In this document: one piece after another, positions 35,278 through 45,028 of the stretch | How the letters are laid out: each line of letters begins with the position of its first letter | Position numbering within the stretch: position 1 is the stretch's first letter | From: CAZDCD01 sp964503885 | GTDB lineage: Bacteria; Bacteroidota; Bacteroidia; Bacteroidales; UBA10428 | Reading direction: 5' to 3' | Length of the DNA: 64,000 nt | Assembly (NCBI GenBank): GCA_964503885.1 | Contig: CAZDCD010000023.1 | Location: 1-64,000 of the forward strand | Translations under genes and position numbers: made by a program | The notes under the pieces: model-generated | What the model was told of the DNA's origin: nothing | Database searches by the model: none | What the model saw: the letters and a program-made list of their open reading frames with translations, nothing else

Positions 35278-36675
35278 ATGATTCGGAAAATTTTCATTTT
35301 TATCATCCTGATTACCGGTATTACCGGAATTTATGCACAGACAGATTCGGTGTATTCATTCAGCCTGAAAGAGGCCCAGGATTATGCCCTGCAAAATAAC
35401 CGCAATGCTAAATCATCTCAACTTGATCTTGAGATCGCTAAAAAGAAGATCTGGGAAACAACAGCTATGGGATTACCTCAAATCTCTATGACCGGAAATT
35501 ATCAGCACATTTTTAAAGTTCCTGAATTCGGAATTCCGCTGGCAGGTTTTACACAGGATCCTTTAACGCTCTCTGAAGATATCCCCGGATTCAGTCAGTC
35601 TTCATTTATGGGCGGCCTGAATCAATACTATTATGAAGGCCCGAAGATACCTCTGGGAGCAAAGAACAATACCACCTTTGATTTCAGACTTTCCCAACTC
35701 ATTTTTAGCGGAGAGTATATTGTGGGGTTGCAAGCATCGAGGGTATACAGGGAATTATCAGAATACCAGTTGGAAAAAACAGAGAAGGATATCCGTGAAT
35801 CGACTTCCAATTCCTATTATTTAGTGTTGCTGTTGTCGCGAAACATAAAAATATTGAATGAAAGCCTTGAGGTTGTAGCAAAAACCCGAAATGAAATTAA
35901 TGAAATGTACCGGCAGGGTTTTGTCCAGGAAACCGATGCCGACCAGATCGCGATTATTCATTCACAGCTCGAGAATACCATTTTTACCCTTAAAGGACAA
36001 GCCAATGTAAGTGAAAAGCTGCTAAAGATGCAACTGGGAATTGATTTCGGTAAACAACTGGTACTAACCGACAGTATTGAAGGATTGCTTATGGAAACCA
36101 ATTTTTCATTGCTCGATACGGCACTATTCAATGTAAATGAAAATATCAATTATCAGCTGGCCTTAACGGCGTCGGATCTGTCCAAATTAAGCATGCGACG
36201 GGAAAAAGCAAAGTTCCTGCCTACTTTTGCCGCATTTTATCAGCATGAGGAACAAACCAACGCGGCACAATTCAATTTTATGCCTCCGGATATCGTTGGT
36301 GTAACCATGAACTTCACCATTTTTAGCAGCGGACAACGGTTATCTACTGTTTCACAATCGCAACTGGCCTATGAAAAGGCCCAGCTGGCGCAAAAAGACG
36401 CCGAACAAGGACTGATCATGCAGTTTGAAACGGCAAAAAATGATTACATCACTTCTTTCAAGACCTATCAAACTGATCTTGAAAATTTCAAACTATCCAA
36501 AAAAATATTCGATCGTTCGGTAATCAGCTTTCGTGAAGGTGTAGCTACAAGTCTCGAACTCACTCAAAATCACAGGGAATTTTTAAATGCTGAATCGCAA
36601 TATCTTAATGCAATAGCTTCGCTGCTTAATGCCAAAGCAAAACTGGACAATCTTTTAAACCAATATGCAAACTAA
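35278..36675 (+). CDS. TolC-family outer membrane efflux channel
   Basis: A 465-residue outer membrane factor with a cleaved signal peptide (MIRKIFIFIILITGITGIYAQ region). The repeated OEP helices are visible in the two halves, for example SLKEAQDYALQNNRNAKSSQ and the C-terminal LNAESQYLNAIASLLNAKAKL. It forms the trimeric exit duct of a tripartite pump. It is the first of three genes with the adaptor (18-base gap) and RND permease. Confidence 0.92.
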   Translation: MIRKIFIFIILITGITGIYAQTDSVYSFSLKEAQDYALQNNRNAKSSQLDLEIAKKKIWETTAMGLPQISMTGNYQHIFKVPEFGIPLAGFTQDPLTLSEDIPGFSQSSFMGGLNQYYYEGPKIPLGAKNNTTFDFRLSQLIFSGEYIVGLQASRVYRELSEYQLEKTEKDIRESTSNSYYLVLLLSRNIKILNESLEVVAKTRNEINEMYRQGFVQETDADQIAIIHSQLENTIFTLKGQANVSEKLLKMQLGIDFGKQLVLTDSIEGLLMETNFSLLDTALFNVNENINYQLALTASDLSKLSMRREKAKFLPTFAAFYQHEEQTNAAQFNFMPPDIVGVTMNFTIFSSGQRLSTVSQSQLAYEKAQLAQKDAEQGLIMQFETAKNDYITSFKTYQTDLENFKLSKKIFDRSVISFREGVATSLELTQNHREFLNAESQYLNAIASLLNAKAKLDNLLNQYAN

Positions 36676-36693
36676 TTAATATTTATTATAACT

Positions 36694-37803
36694 ATGAAGA
36701 CTTTTAATATTCTAGTAACCGGAATACTGGTAGTTTTATTAGCAATCTCCTGCGCAGGTGATAAAAAATCCGAACTGGCCAAACTGCGTAAACAACATGA
36801 AGCCATTGCAAGCAAAATAGAAAAGCTTGAGCAGGAACTTGCTGCCGGTGATACAGTAAAGTCGGCTGCTATGGCAAAAGTTGTGGCAGTAAAACATGTT
36901 GAATACCAGCCCTTTAATCACTATATTGAAGTACAGGGAAGGCTTGATGGTGACGAAAGCGTCAGCGTCAGCCCGAAAATAGCCAGCACGGTGACTGCAT
37001 TGTATGTGAATATTGGTGACCACGTACATAAAGGCCAGGTACTGGCCAAGCTGGATGAAAAACCCACCGGGCAGAACCTTGAAATTCTACGTAATAACCT
37101 GGAACTGGCGACTGAGCTGTATAATAAGCAGAAGCGGCTGTATGACCAGAAAATCGGTTCGGAAGTAGCGTACCTTAATGCAAAGAATGCAAAAGAAACC
37201 CTGGAGCAGTCTATTGCCACTGTGGTGGATTTATCAACCATCAAATCACCCATTAACGGGGCAGTGGAGGAAGTAAATACCAAAATCGGACAACTGGTAG
37301 CCCCTCAGGTTCCCGTATTCAGGGTTGTCAGTTTTAAAAGGCTTAAAGTTCTGGCTGATATATCGGAATCGTATTCAACAAAAATTAATAAGGGTGATGT
37401 GGTTACTATATACCTGCCGGATGCAGAAGCCGAGATGAAGGCCACCATTACAGCCTGCAGTAAGTTCATCAACCCGGTAAACCGTACCTTTGCAGTCGAG
37501 GCAGCTATATATCCTTCGGGATATCCGCTGAAAGCGAATATGATAGCCATATTAAAAATCAATGATTACAAAAATCTGAAAAGTATCAATGTTCCGGTTA
37601 ATGTGATACAGAATGATCAGACCGGGAAATATATCGTAGTCGCCGAGAACAACGGGAATGATACAATCGCACGCAGAAAACCGGTTGATATCGGTATGAT
37701 GTACAACGGTATTGCTGAAGTTACCCATGGATTAATACCCGGCGATAAGATTATTACAACGGGGTTTCAGGACCTGGATGAAGGAGATCTGATCCGTTAT
37801 TGA
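36694..37803 (+). CDS. RND efflux periplasmic adaptor (MFP) lipoprotein
   Basis: A 369-residue HlyD/AcrA-type adaptor. The lipobox LAISC places the acylated cysteine at residue 20, after which a short coiled segment (about 25-50) precedes the lipoyl and beta-barrel domains. VTALYVNIGDHVHKGQVLAKLDE and IKSPINGAVEEVN are the two lipoyl half-motifs. It links the inner-membrane pump to the TolC channel. Confidence 0.93.
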   Translation: MKTFNILVTGILVVLLAISCAGDKKSELAKLRKQHEAIASKIEKLEQELAAGDTVKSAAMAKVVAVKHVEYQPFNHYIEVQGRLDGDESVSVSPKIASTVTALYVNIGDHVHKGQVLAKLDEKPTGQNLEILRNNLELATELYNKQKRLYDQKIGSEVAYLNAKNAKETLEQSIATVVDLSTIKSPINGAVEEVNTKIGQLVAPQVPVFRVVSFKRLKVLADISESYSTKINKGDVVTIYLPDAEAEMKATITACSKFINPVNRTFAVEAAIYPSGYPLKANMIAILKINDYKNLKSINVPVNVIQNDQTGKYIVVAENNGNDTIARRKPVDIGMMYNGIAEVTHGLIPGDKIITTGFQDLDEGDLIRY

Positions 37804-37854
37804 TCAATATCAGTTTTAAACCCAGATCATGTAAATTGGTAAAAAGAAAATTCA

Positions 37855-40800
37855 ATGGAAAAGAAATTTAAAGAATTCAAGCCAACCAGTTGGGCTATTG
37901 ATAATAAAACCAGCATATATATTGTTGTTCTCATTCTCGTGGTTTTTGGTATGATTAGTTACAATTCAATTCCCAAGGAACAAATACCCGACATTGTTAT
38001 TCCTACCATATTTGTCAGTGCTGTCTATCCGGGTACCTCTCCATATGATATGGAGAATCTGGTGACAAGACCTATTGAAAAGCAGATCAAATCAATCAGC
38101 GGGGTGAAAAAAATCTCAAGCCAGTCCATTCAGGATTTTTCTATGATAGCCGTGGAGTTTATTACGAGTGTTAAAACCGCAGATGCCAAAGATAAAGTAA
38201 AAGATGCCGTCGATAAGGCAAAACGGGACCTTCCGCAGGATCAAAATTTCCGGGATCCAATCGTTTCCGATATCAACCTTTCGGATATACCCATTATGTA
38301 TATCAACTTGTATGGAAATTATCCACTTGACAAAATAAAAAAATATGCCGATGACCTCCAGGATGACATTGAATCGTTAAAAGAGATCACACGGGTCGAT
38401 ATTGTCGGTGCTCTTGACCGCGAAATCCAGATCAATGTGGATATGTTCCGGATGCAGGCAGCGGGAATTACTTTTAATGATATTATCAATGCCATTAAAT
38501 ATGAGAACCTGACAATTTCCGGAGGGAATATTGATATGCAGGGCATGAGCCGTTCTGTTCGTGTGGTGGGAGAGTTTAAAGATATGGAAACCATCAGGAA
38601 CCTTTTTATGACCTCATCCACAGGTGCTGTTGTAAGATTGAGTGAAGTGGCCGATGTTCAGGATACCTTTAAAAAACGGGAGAGTTTTTCCACACTCGAC
38701 GGGAAAAATGTCATTACCCTGAATGTGGTCAAAAAAAGTGGTGAAAACCTGATTAATGCCTCAGACAAAATTAAAAACATTCTGGCCGAATATAAAATGA
38801 GTAAACTGCCTAAAAACCTGTTTGTCAATATTACGGGCGACCAGTCGCATTACACACGCCTGGTACTGTTCGATCTGAATAATATGATCATCATTGGTTT
38901 TATCCTTGTAATACTCGTACTGATGTTCTTTATGGGAGTGACCAATGCTTTTTTCGTCGGTTTGTCCATTCCTCTGGCTATGGCATTAAGCTATATTTTT
39001 CTGCCTTTCATCGACTTTACTATGAATATGCTGGTTATGTTTTCATTTATTTTCGCCCTGGGCATTATCGTTGATGATGCTATTGTGGTCATTGAAAACA
39101 CCCACAGGATATTCAAAGAAACCAAAATGGATATAAATCAATCGGCCAAAGCCGCTGCAGGAGAAGTGTTCGTACCCATTTTATCGGGAACACTTACCAC
39201 ACTGGCCCCGTTTTTCCCGCTGGCATTCTGGCCCGGTGTAGTCGGTAAATTTATGTTCTTCATTCCCATTACACTCATTATTGCCCTGTTCGCATCACTG
39301 ATCGTGGCTTACATCATCAACCCGGTATTTGCCGTGTCTTTTATGGTACACGAAGATGAAAGCGATATTGTATCCAGGAAAGTACTTATCAGGAACACGG
39401 TCATTATTCTTGGAGCCTCATTGTTTTTCCATGTGCTCAAACTTCCCTTCTGGGGGAACCTGGGAATCTTTGCGGCAGTATCGTACGCATTGCACAGTCT
39501 ATGGGGACACAAGGTTTTGCTGAAATTCCAGCACCGTTTTATTCCTGCTTTACTGAATCGCTATGAACGATTGCTGCGCTGGATGCTGGTGAAACCCAGG
39601 CCATATTATTTGTTATCCGGGTTAGTGGTGTTGCTTTTCTTTTCCTTTGTAATATACGGAGCATCAAATCCTCAGATCGTGTTTTTTCCGAACAACGAGG
39701 CCAATACCATTTATGCTTATCTTAAGCTGCCTGTCGGGACCGAAGTGAATATTACTGATTCAATAGCCGGAGTGGCTGAATCAAAGATAATGGAGGTGCT
39801 TGGTGATCATAATCCGATGGTGGAAAGCGTAATCACCAATGTGGCCATTGGTGCATCCGATAATTATTTCGATCAGAGTGCCAAATCAAACCTGGCCAAA
39901 GTAGCTATCAATTTTGTAGATTTTGCAGAACGGCATGGCAAATCCACAAATGATTACCTTGATCCGTTCAGGAATGCGTTGAAGGATATACCGGGTGCAG
40001 AAATTTCAGTTGAAAAGAACCGGAACGGCCCGCCTACAGGGAAACCGGTGAATATCGAAATATCCGGGGACGATCTTGAAATAATGCAGCAGGCATCAAA
40101 AGATCTGATGAATTACCTTGATTCCGTCAATATACCGGGTATGGATGTCTTGAAATCGGATTTTGATAACAACAAGCCGGAACTGATCCTGAATATCGAC
40201 CGAACCAGGGCCAACCGCGAAGGAATGTCCACAGGACAAATAGGTCAGGCAATAAATACTGCTATTTTAGGTAATGAAGCTTCAAAATACCGTGAGGGTG
40301 AGGATCAATATCCGATTGAAGTAAGGTATTCAGAGTCTGAAAGGGACAATATCGACAAGATAATGAATACCCTGATTGTATTCCGGGATATGAATACCGG
40401 ACAGGTAAAACAAATTCCCTTATCATCTGTTGCCAATGTGGAATACAAAAATTCATACGGGGGTATAAACAGGATCGGACTCAAAAGGGTGATCACTCTT
40501 TCGGGAAATACCACCGAAGGATATTCCTCTTCACAGGTGATCATTGCCATACAGAAGGCGCTCAAGAATTTCCCGAAACACGAGGGAGCTGTTATAAAAC
40601 TTACCGGTGAAAGCGAAGACCAGAAGGAATCATCGGCATTCCTGGCCAAAGCAATGCTATTTTCTATCTGCCTCGTTCTCTTCATACTAATTACACAGTT
40701 TAATTCACTGTCGAAACCGATAATTATCCTGTCTGAAATTCTTTTCAGTGTCAGCGGTGTTTTACTCGGTCTGGCCATTTTCCATATGCCTTTTTCAATC

Positions 40801-41244
40801 ATTATGACAGGAATGGGAGTTGTAGCCCTGGCAGGAATTGTGGTACGTAACGGGATATTACTGGTTGAATTTACAGATGTTTCGAAAGAACGCGGAATGC
40901 GAAGCCGTGATGCCATGGTACAGGGCGGTAAAGTGAGGATTACCCCTGTTATACTTACAGCAACGGCCGCCATTCTTGGGCTAATGCCCCTGGCGATCGG
41001 ATTCAATATCGATTTTGTCGGACTGTTTACGCATCTTCAGCCGAATATTCATTTCGGCAGCGAAAGTTCAGTATTTTTCGCACCGCTGGCCTGGACCATC
41101 ATATTCGGATTGTCTTTTGCCACATTCCTGACATTGATCTTTATTCCGGTGATGTATTATATCGTTTATGCCTGGAAACTTTCGTTGATGCGTCACAGGC
41201 AAACAAGACGTATTTTGAAAAACGGCAGTAAGAACGGTAATTAA
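37855..41244 (+). CDS. RND-family efflux transporter permease
   Basis: An 1129-residue inner-membrane proton antiporter. It has the N-terminal helix, two large periplasmic porter domains and two groups of membrane helices. The proton-relay aspartates are in GIIVDDAIVVIENTHR (about residues 405-420). It is about 80 residues longer than the usual 1040-1050: between the two repeats, around residues 500-570, is an extra hydrophobic segment (NTVIILGASLFFHVL and LGIFAAVSYALHSLWG). Drug-type or metal-type substrate cannot be decided. It is last in the operon, ahead of a strong terminator. Confidence 0.93.
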   Translation: MEKKFKEFKPTSWAIDNKTSIYIVVLILVVFGMISYNSIPKEQIPDIVIPTIFVSAVYPGTSPYDMENLVTRPIEKQIKSISGVKKISSQSIQDFSMIAVEFITSVKTADAKDKVKDAVDKAKRDLPQDQNFRDPIVSDINLSDIPIMYINLYGNYPLDKIKKYADDLQDDIESLKEITRVDIVGALDREIQINVDMFRMQAAGITFNDIINAIKYENLTISGGNIDMQGMSRSVRVVGEFKDMETIRNLFMTSSTGAVVRLSEVADVQDTFKKRESFSTLDGKNVITLNVVKKSGENLINASDKIKNILAEYKMSKLPKNLFVNITGDQSHYTRLVLFDLNNMIIIGFILVILVLMFFMGVTNAFFVGLSIPLAMALSYIFLPFIDFTMNMLVMFSFIFALGIIVDDAIVVIENTHRIFKETKMDINQSAKAAAGEVFVPILSGTLTTLAPFFPLAFWPGVVGKFMFFIPITLIIALFASLIVAYIINPVFAVSFMVHEDESDIVSRKVLIRNTVIILGASLFFHVLKLPFWGNLGIFAAVSYALHSLWGHKVLLKFQHRFIPALLNRYERLLRWMLVKPRPYYLLSGLVVLLFFSFVIYGASNPQIVFFPNNEANTIYAYLKLPVGTEVNITDSIAGVAESKIMEVLGDHNPMVESVITNVAIGASDNYFDQSAKSNLAKVAINFVDFAERHGKSTNDYLDPFRNALKDIPGAEISVEKNRNGPPTGKPVNIEISGDDLEIMQQASKDLMNYLDSVNIPGMDVLKSDFDNNKPELILNIDRTRANREGMSTGQIGQAINTAILGNEASKYREGEDQYPIEVRYSESERDNIDKIMNTLIVFRDMNTGQVKQIPLSSVANVEYKNSYGGINRIGLKRVITLSGNTTEGYSSSQVIIAIQKALKNFPKHEGAVIKLTGESEDQKESSAFLAKAMLFSICLVLFILITQFNSLSKPIIILSEILFSVSGVLLGLAIFHMPFSIIMTGMGVVALAGIVVRNGILLVEFTDVSKERGMRSRDAMVQGGKVRITPVILTATAAILGLMPLAIGFNIDFVGLFTHLQPNIHFGSESSVFFAPLAWTIIFGLSFATFLTLIFIPVMYYIVYAWKLSLMRHRQTRRILKNGSKNGN

Positions 41245-41262
41245 TTATATGTGAATACTATG

Positions 41263-41298
41263 AAAGAAGGCTGGTTATATTATCAGCCTTCTTTTTTT
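41263..41298 (+). terminator. Intrinsic terminator of the efflux operon
   Basis: GAAGGCTG (41266-41273) pairs perfectly with CAGCCTTC (41284-41291), then a run of seven T. It lies about 20 bases after the permease stop. Confidence 0.9.
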
Positions 41299-41415
41299 AA
41301 TTATGGATTTTCAAATTAAGAATCAATCGCACCCACCTGCCAGTTCGTTGTTTTATGAAATGATTCAACAGGTTCTTAAAAACGGCATTGGTATTAAAAT
41401 CTGCATCTGTTTTCT

Positions 41416-41478
41416 ATGGCAATATTCTGGATTGCACTGTTGCCTATTACCAAATTTATACCTATCATTGCGTCCTGA
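41416..41478 (+). CDS. Possible 20-residue Ile-rich peptide before the dehydrogenase genes
   Basis: An ATG at 41416 opens 20 codons, 6 of them Ile and 2 Leu (MAIFWIALLPITKF, then residues 15-20), ending at TGA 27 bases before the next gene. The bases before its ATG, TCTGTTTTCT, are repeated exactly before the ATG at 41506. It may be a leader peptide or tiny membrane protein, but I find no terminator hairpin after it, so this is a weak call. Confidence 0.3.
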   Translation: MAIFWIALLPITKFIPIIAS

Positions 41479-41505
41479 AAAATTGTTTTATTAATTCTGT
41501 TTTCT

Positions 41506-42570
41506 ATGTCAAAAAAAACTTACAACATTGCCGTTCTGCCGGGCGACGGCACCGGACCTGAAGTGGTGAACGAAGGTCTAAAAGTGCTGAAAACTGCAGC
41601 TTCCAAATTTGACTTTACCCTGCATTTCGAAACGTTTGATTTTGGCGGTGACAGGTACCTGAGAACAGGCGAAGTCCTTCCTGAATCTGCTTCTGACGAA
41701 CTTCGTAAGTTCGATTCCATATTTCTTGGAGCCATCGGCCATCCCGATGTCAAGCCGGGGATTCTGGAAAAAGGGATTTTGCTTAAACTAAGGTTTGATC
41801 TCGATCAGTATATTAACCTTCGTCCGATAAAGCTTTATCCTGGAGTGCCCACTCCGCTTAAAGATAAGGGACCTGAACATATCGACTATGTGGTTGTAAG
41901 AGAAAATACAGGCGGATTATATACCGGCATCGGCGGATTTACCATGAAAGGCACTCCTCATGAGGTGGCCGTTCAAAGCATGGTGTACAACAGGTACCAG
42001 GTTGAACGGTGTCTGCGGTTTGCTTTCGACTATACGCGCAAAAGAAACAAAAGGAACACGCTGGCGCTTTGCGGAAAAACGAATGTTCTGACCTATGTAT
42101 ATGATTTATGGGAAAGGGCTTTCCATGAAATAGGCGCCAAGGATTATCCCGACATCAAACGTGAATATTTCCATGTGGATGCCACGTGCATGTGGATGGT
42201 TAAAAATCCCGAATGGTTCGATGTTATTGTCACCGGAAACATGTTCGGCGATATCATTACCGACCTTGGCGCTATAACCCAGGGCGGGATGGGCATAGCT
42301 GCAGGAGGCAATATCAATCCTTCGGGTGTGTCGATGTTCGAACCGATTGGCGGATCAGCCCCGAAATATACCGGGAAAAATGTGATCAACCCGCTGGCCT
42401 CTATAGCCTGCGGAGGAATGATGCTGGAACACCTAGGTGAAGACAAAGCTGCCGCAGCCATCGAAAGTTCAATAATGAATGTTACTGCCAATAAGCTGAA
42501 AGGCATGGGTGCCGGACAGATGGGGTATACAACCGTCGAGGTCGGTGATCTTGTTGCCGGCGGAATCTGA
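41506..42570 (+). CDS. Isopropylmalate/tartrate dehydrogenase-family enzyme
   Basis: A 354-residue NAD-dependent beta-decarboxylating dehydrogenase. AVLPGDGTGPEV (residues 9-20) opens the fold, and the segment DLDQYINLRPIKLYPGV with RENTGGLYTGIGG resembles tartrate/D-malate dehydrogenases more than classical LeuB, while DIITDLGAITQGGMGIAAGGNI closes the active site. It could act on 3-isopropylmalate, 3-methylmalate, malate or tartrate. It lies 6 bases before the broken leuB and may be the enzyme that serves the leuACD-cimA products. Confidence 0.8.
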   Translation: MSKKTYNIAVLPGDGTGPEVVNEGLKVLKTAASKFDFTLHFETFDFGGDRYLRTGEVLPESASDELRKFDSIFLGAIGHPDVKPGILEKGILLKLRFDLDQYINLRPIKLYPGVPTPLKDKGPEHIDYVVVRENTGGLYTGIGGFTMKGTPHEVAVQSMVYNRYQVERCLRFAFDYTRKRNKRNTLALCGKTNVLTYVYDLWERAFHEIGAKDYPDIKREYFHVDATCMWMVKNPEWFDVIVTGNMFGDIITDLGAITQGGMGIAAGGNINPSGVSMFEPIGGSAPKYTGKNVINPLASIACGGMMLEHLGEDKAAAAIESSIMNVTANKLKGMGAGQMGYTTVEVGDLVAGGI

Positions 42571-42576
42571 AAAACC

Positions 42577-43641
42577 ATGAATGTTAAGATTGCCGTATTG
42601 CCCGGTGATGGCATAGGACCGGAAATCATCCGGGAAGCTGTAAAGGTATTGAACACTATAGGCGCAAAATCCGAACATCAGTTTGAATTTACAGAAGCTC
42701 TTGTATGAGCTGCTGCCATTGATGCCACAGGTAATCCTTTCCCGGATGAAACGTATGAATTGTTTAGGAATGCAGATGCCGTTCTCTTTGGTGCTATCGG
42801 AGACCCGAAATACGACAATGATCCCAAAGCAAAAATAAGGCCGGAGCAGGGACTGATGGCCATGCGCAAGAAGCTGGACCTTTATGCCAACATCAGGCCT
42901 GTTACTAGATTCCCATCGCTGCTTGACAAATCACCTCTGCGCCGAGAGCTTATAGAAGGAGCTGATTTTTTAATGATCAGGGAACTTACAGGAGGAATAT
43001 ATTATGGTGAACTGCGCGGAAGAACAGAAGACGGCACCAAAGCCTGCGACACCAATGTGTATTCAAAGGAAGAGATCTCGAGGGTAACCCGGCTGGCATT
43101 CGAATATGCTTCACGAAGAAAAAAGAAGCTCACCGCAGAGGATAAGGCAAACATCCTTGCCACATCGAGATTATGGAGAGAAACGATTCAGGATATGGAA
43201 AAGGATTATCCAGAAATCGACGTGGAATACATATTGGTGGATAATGCCGCGATGCAGATCATTCAGTGGCCCAAACGCTTTGACGTGATCGTTACCGAGA
43301 ATATGTTCGGGGACATCCTGTCAGATGAAGCTTCGGTGATCACCGGTTCGCTCGGCATGCTGCCATCAGCCTCGGTCGGGTTGCAGACCTCGGTATTTGA
43401 ACCCATACACGGCTCATATCCGCAGGCTGCAGGTAAAAATATTGCCAATCCTCAGGCAACCATACTTTATGCAGCAATGATGCTCGAATCACTGAATATG
43501 TCTGCTGAAGTCCAATTGATACGTGATGCGACAGAAGCTTCCATTCGCGCCGATGCGGTTACCGCCGATATTGCTTCAGGAAATGCATTAAAAACAAGTG
43601 AAGCAGGTGACTGGATCGCTGGTTATATTTCAAGACAGTAA
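42577..43641 (+). pseudogene. leuB: 3-isopropylmalate dehydrogenase with in-frame TGA
   Basis: The frame encodes a 354-codon LeuB of the classical kind (VLPGDGIGPEI, RPEQGLMAMRKKL, IRELTGGIYYG, DNAAMQIIQWP, EPIHGSYPQAAGKN). Codon 44 (42706-42708) is TGA where relatives have Gly (GGA) in the V-G-A-x-A-I-D stretch; a single base change explains it. The rest is intact, so the mutation is recent or a sequencing error. No in-frame ATG lies close after the stop, so any restart product would lack the N-terminal fold. It converges with the upxY gene. Confidence 0.8.
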
Positions 43642-43652
43642 TATCCTGCAGA

Positions 43653-44177
43653 TCAATGGTCTGCAGGCAACGGGATTGATTCAACAAAAACAGGGTGGAT
43701 ATCTACGGTAAAGTTTACCTTGACCACATCGAGATTAATGACCAGCTTGTCTCTTCCTCTAATTTTGGTTATCCTTCCCATCAATCCTTTCATAGCCCCC
43801 TTGGTTATTTTCACAAAGTCGCCCTGATGATAGTTGACCGTTCCCTTTTCAAAATGCCCGTCTGAACCTGTCAGGATTTTCAGATTATTGATCTGCCATT
43901 CCGGGATAGGTGCCGGAATACCCTCAAACTTCACGAATTTCACCACACCATATGTTTTCAGTACCTCTGTATACTTTTTGCCTGTAATCTTTACAAACAC
44001 ATAGGAACGGATCAATGGCTCCTCTACCTTTTTTTTCCGGTCGCTCCATTGTTTCAGGGTTTTCTGAACAGGGAAGTATACCTCAATACCAGCCTCAAGT
44101 AGATCTGCTGCTACCTTTTTTTCGCTTCTTGCCCTTGTATACAAAGCATACCAAAGCTTCCTTTTTTGACTGATCAT
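43653..44177 (-). CDS. UpxY-type NusG-family transcription antiterminator
   Basis: A 174-residue NusG paralogue: an NGN domain (residues 8-105, LWYALYTRARSEKKVAADL) and a KOW domain (about 115-165, HQGDFVKITKGAMKGLMGRI). In Bacteroidota such proteins (UpxY) prevent premature termination in polysaccharide operons, usually as the first gene of the operon. Here it stands alone, with leuB convergent downstream, so its target lies elsewhere or it is a general factor. A -7 box lies 39 bases upstream. Confidence 0.85.
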   Translation of the reverse strand: MISQKRKLWYALYTRARSEKKVAADLLEAGIEVYFPVQKTLKQWSDRKKKVEEPLIRSYVFVKITGKKYTEVLKTYGVVKFVKFEGIPAPIPEWQINNLKILTGSDGHFEKGTVNYHQGDFVKITKGAMKGLMGRITKIRGRDKLVINLDVVKVNFTVDIHPVFVESIPLPADH

Positions 44178-44215
44178 ACATTGTGTCTTGGCAGGTGCGG
44201 AACATGAATCAGAAA

Positions 44216-44223
44216 CAAAAATA
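44216..44223 (-). promoter_or_regulatory. -7 box of the upxY promoter
   Basis: TATTTTTG on the minus strand matches TAnnTTTG. Transcription would begin near 44209, about 32 bases before the upxY start. No clear -33 box is seen at 20 bases. Confidence 0.5.
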
Positions 44224-44237
44224 GCAGATTTACCGGT

Positions 44238-44987
44238 TTAAAAGTGAAGTTTATCTTTGAGATTTTTAAAACCGCTTTTACTTATTTTAATTATCGTACC
44301 GTTTTTGAGCTTTGCCACATAGTTGTCTTTCGCATAGGGCTCTAATTGTATTACCTGGTCGATTTTAACAATATACGACCGGTGTACCCTAATAAATACG
44401 CCCGGGTCGAGGTTGTCTTCAAAATATTTCATGGTGGCCTGCTTCAGGTGTTTACCTTCGTCAGTATAAATCATCACATAATCGTCCTGGGCTTCCAGGT
44501 AGTTTATTTTTTGAACAGGCACTACCTTAATTTTATTGATGCTTTTTACCACCACACGTTCAAGCTTTTCAGTCAACGGTTCCCTGATCAGATTTTTAAC
44601 TTTTGAGGATTCAGGCTCTTTACGCTGAATTTTGCCAGCAGCCTTTTCCACTGCAGCGAGGAGTCTTTCCTTCGAATAAGGTTTAAGCAGGTAGTCAACG
44701 GCATTCAGCTCAAAAGCCTTTATGGCAAACTGGTTGTGGGCGGTAATAAAGACCACTTCCGGAATGTCATCCAGCAGTTCGATCATCTCAAAACCATTGA
44801 GCTTTGGCATTTGAATATCGAGAAAGATCAAATCGGGTTTGCACTCCTGTATCGACTTTATGCCCTCAAAACCGTTTGCACATTCCCCTACAATTTCAAT
44901 CTCTTCAAAATCTTTAATGTAGTTTTTTACCAGTTCTCTCGCCAGTTCTTCATCGTCGATTATTAAAGCTCTGATTTTATTTTCCAT
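44238..44987 (-). CDS. LytTR-family response regulator of the LiaF-like operon
   Basis: A 249-residue regulator with a receiver domain (phosphoacceptor Asp in LIFLDIQMP, about D56) and a C-terminal LytTR domain (about 145-249, with RVHRSYIVKIDQ). It is the last gene of the LiaF-like/LytS/LytTR operon. The GTTTACCGA repeats before this operon and before the efflux operon are its most likely targets, because autoregulated LytTR proteins bind direct repeats with this pitch; that is inference. Confidence 0.92.
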   Translation of the reverse strand: MENKIRALIIDDEELARELVKNYIKDFEEIEIVGECANGFEGIKSIQECKPDLIFLDIQMPKLNGFEMIELLDDIPEVVFITAHNQFAIKAFELNAVDYLLKPYSKERLLAAVEKAAGKIQRKEPESSKVKNLIREPLTEKLERVVVKSINKIKVVPVQKINYLEAQDDYVMIYTDEGKHLKQATMKYFEDNLDPGVFIRVHRSYIVKIDQVIQLEPYAKDNYVAKLKNGTIIKISKSGFKNLKDKLHF

Positions 44988-45028
44988 GACAGTAAGATTT
45001 CCTATTTAATTCTCCCTTAAATAACCTA

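Noticed and set aside
41303..41494. 63-codon frame after the efflux terminator
   Set aside because: No ribosome binding site and no family features; its frame differs from the Ile-rich small frame listed above.
42706..42708. TGA in leuB as selenocysteine or a reassigned codon
   Set aside because: LeuB uses no selenocysteine, the expected residue is Gly, and other genes in the window end normally in TGA.
44221..44240. Single TTTACCGG near upxY as a LytTR site
   Set aside because: No second copy at 21 bp, and the core differs (ACCGG rather than ACCGA).
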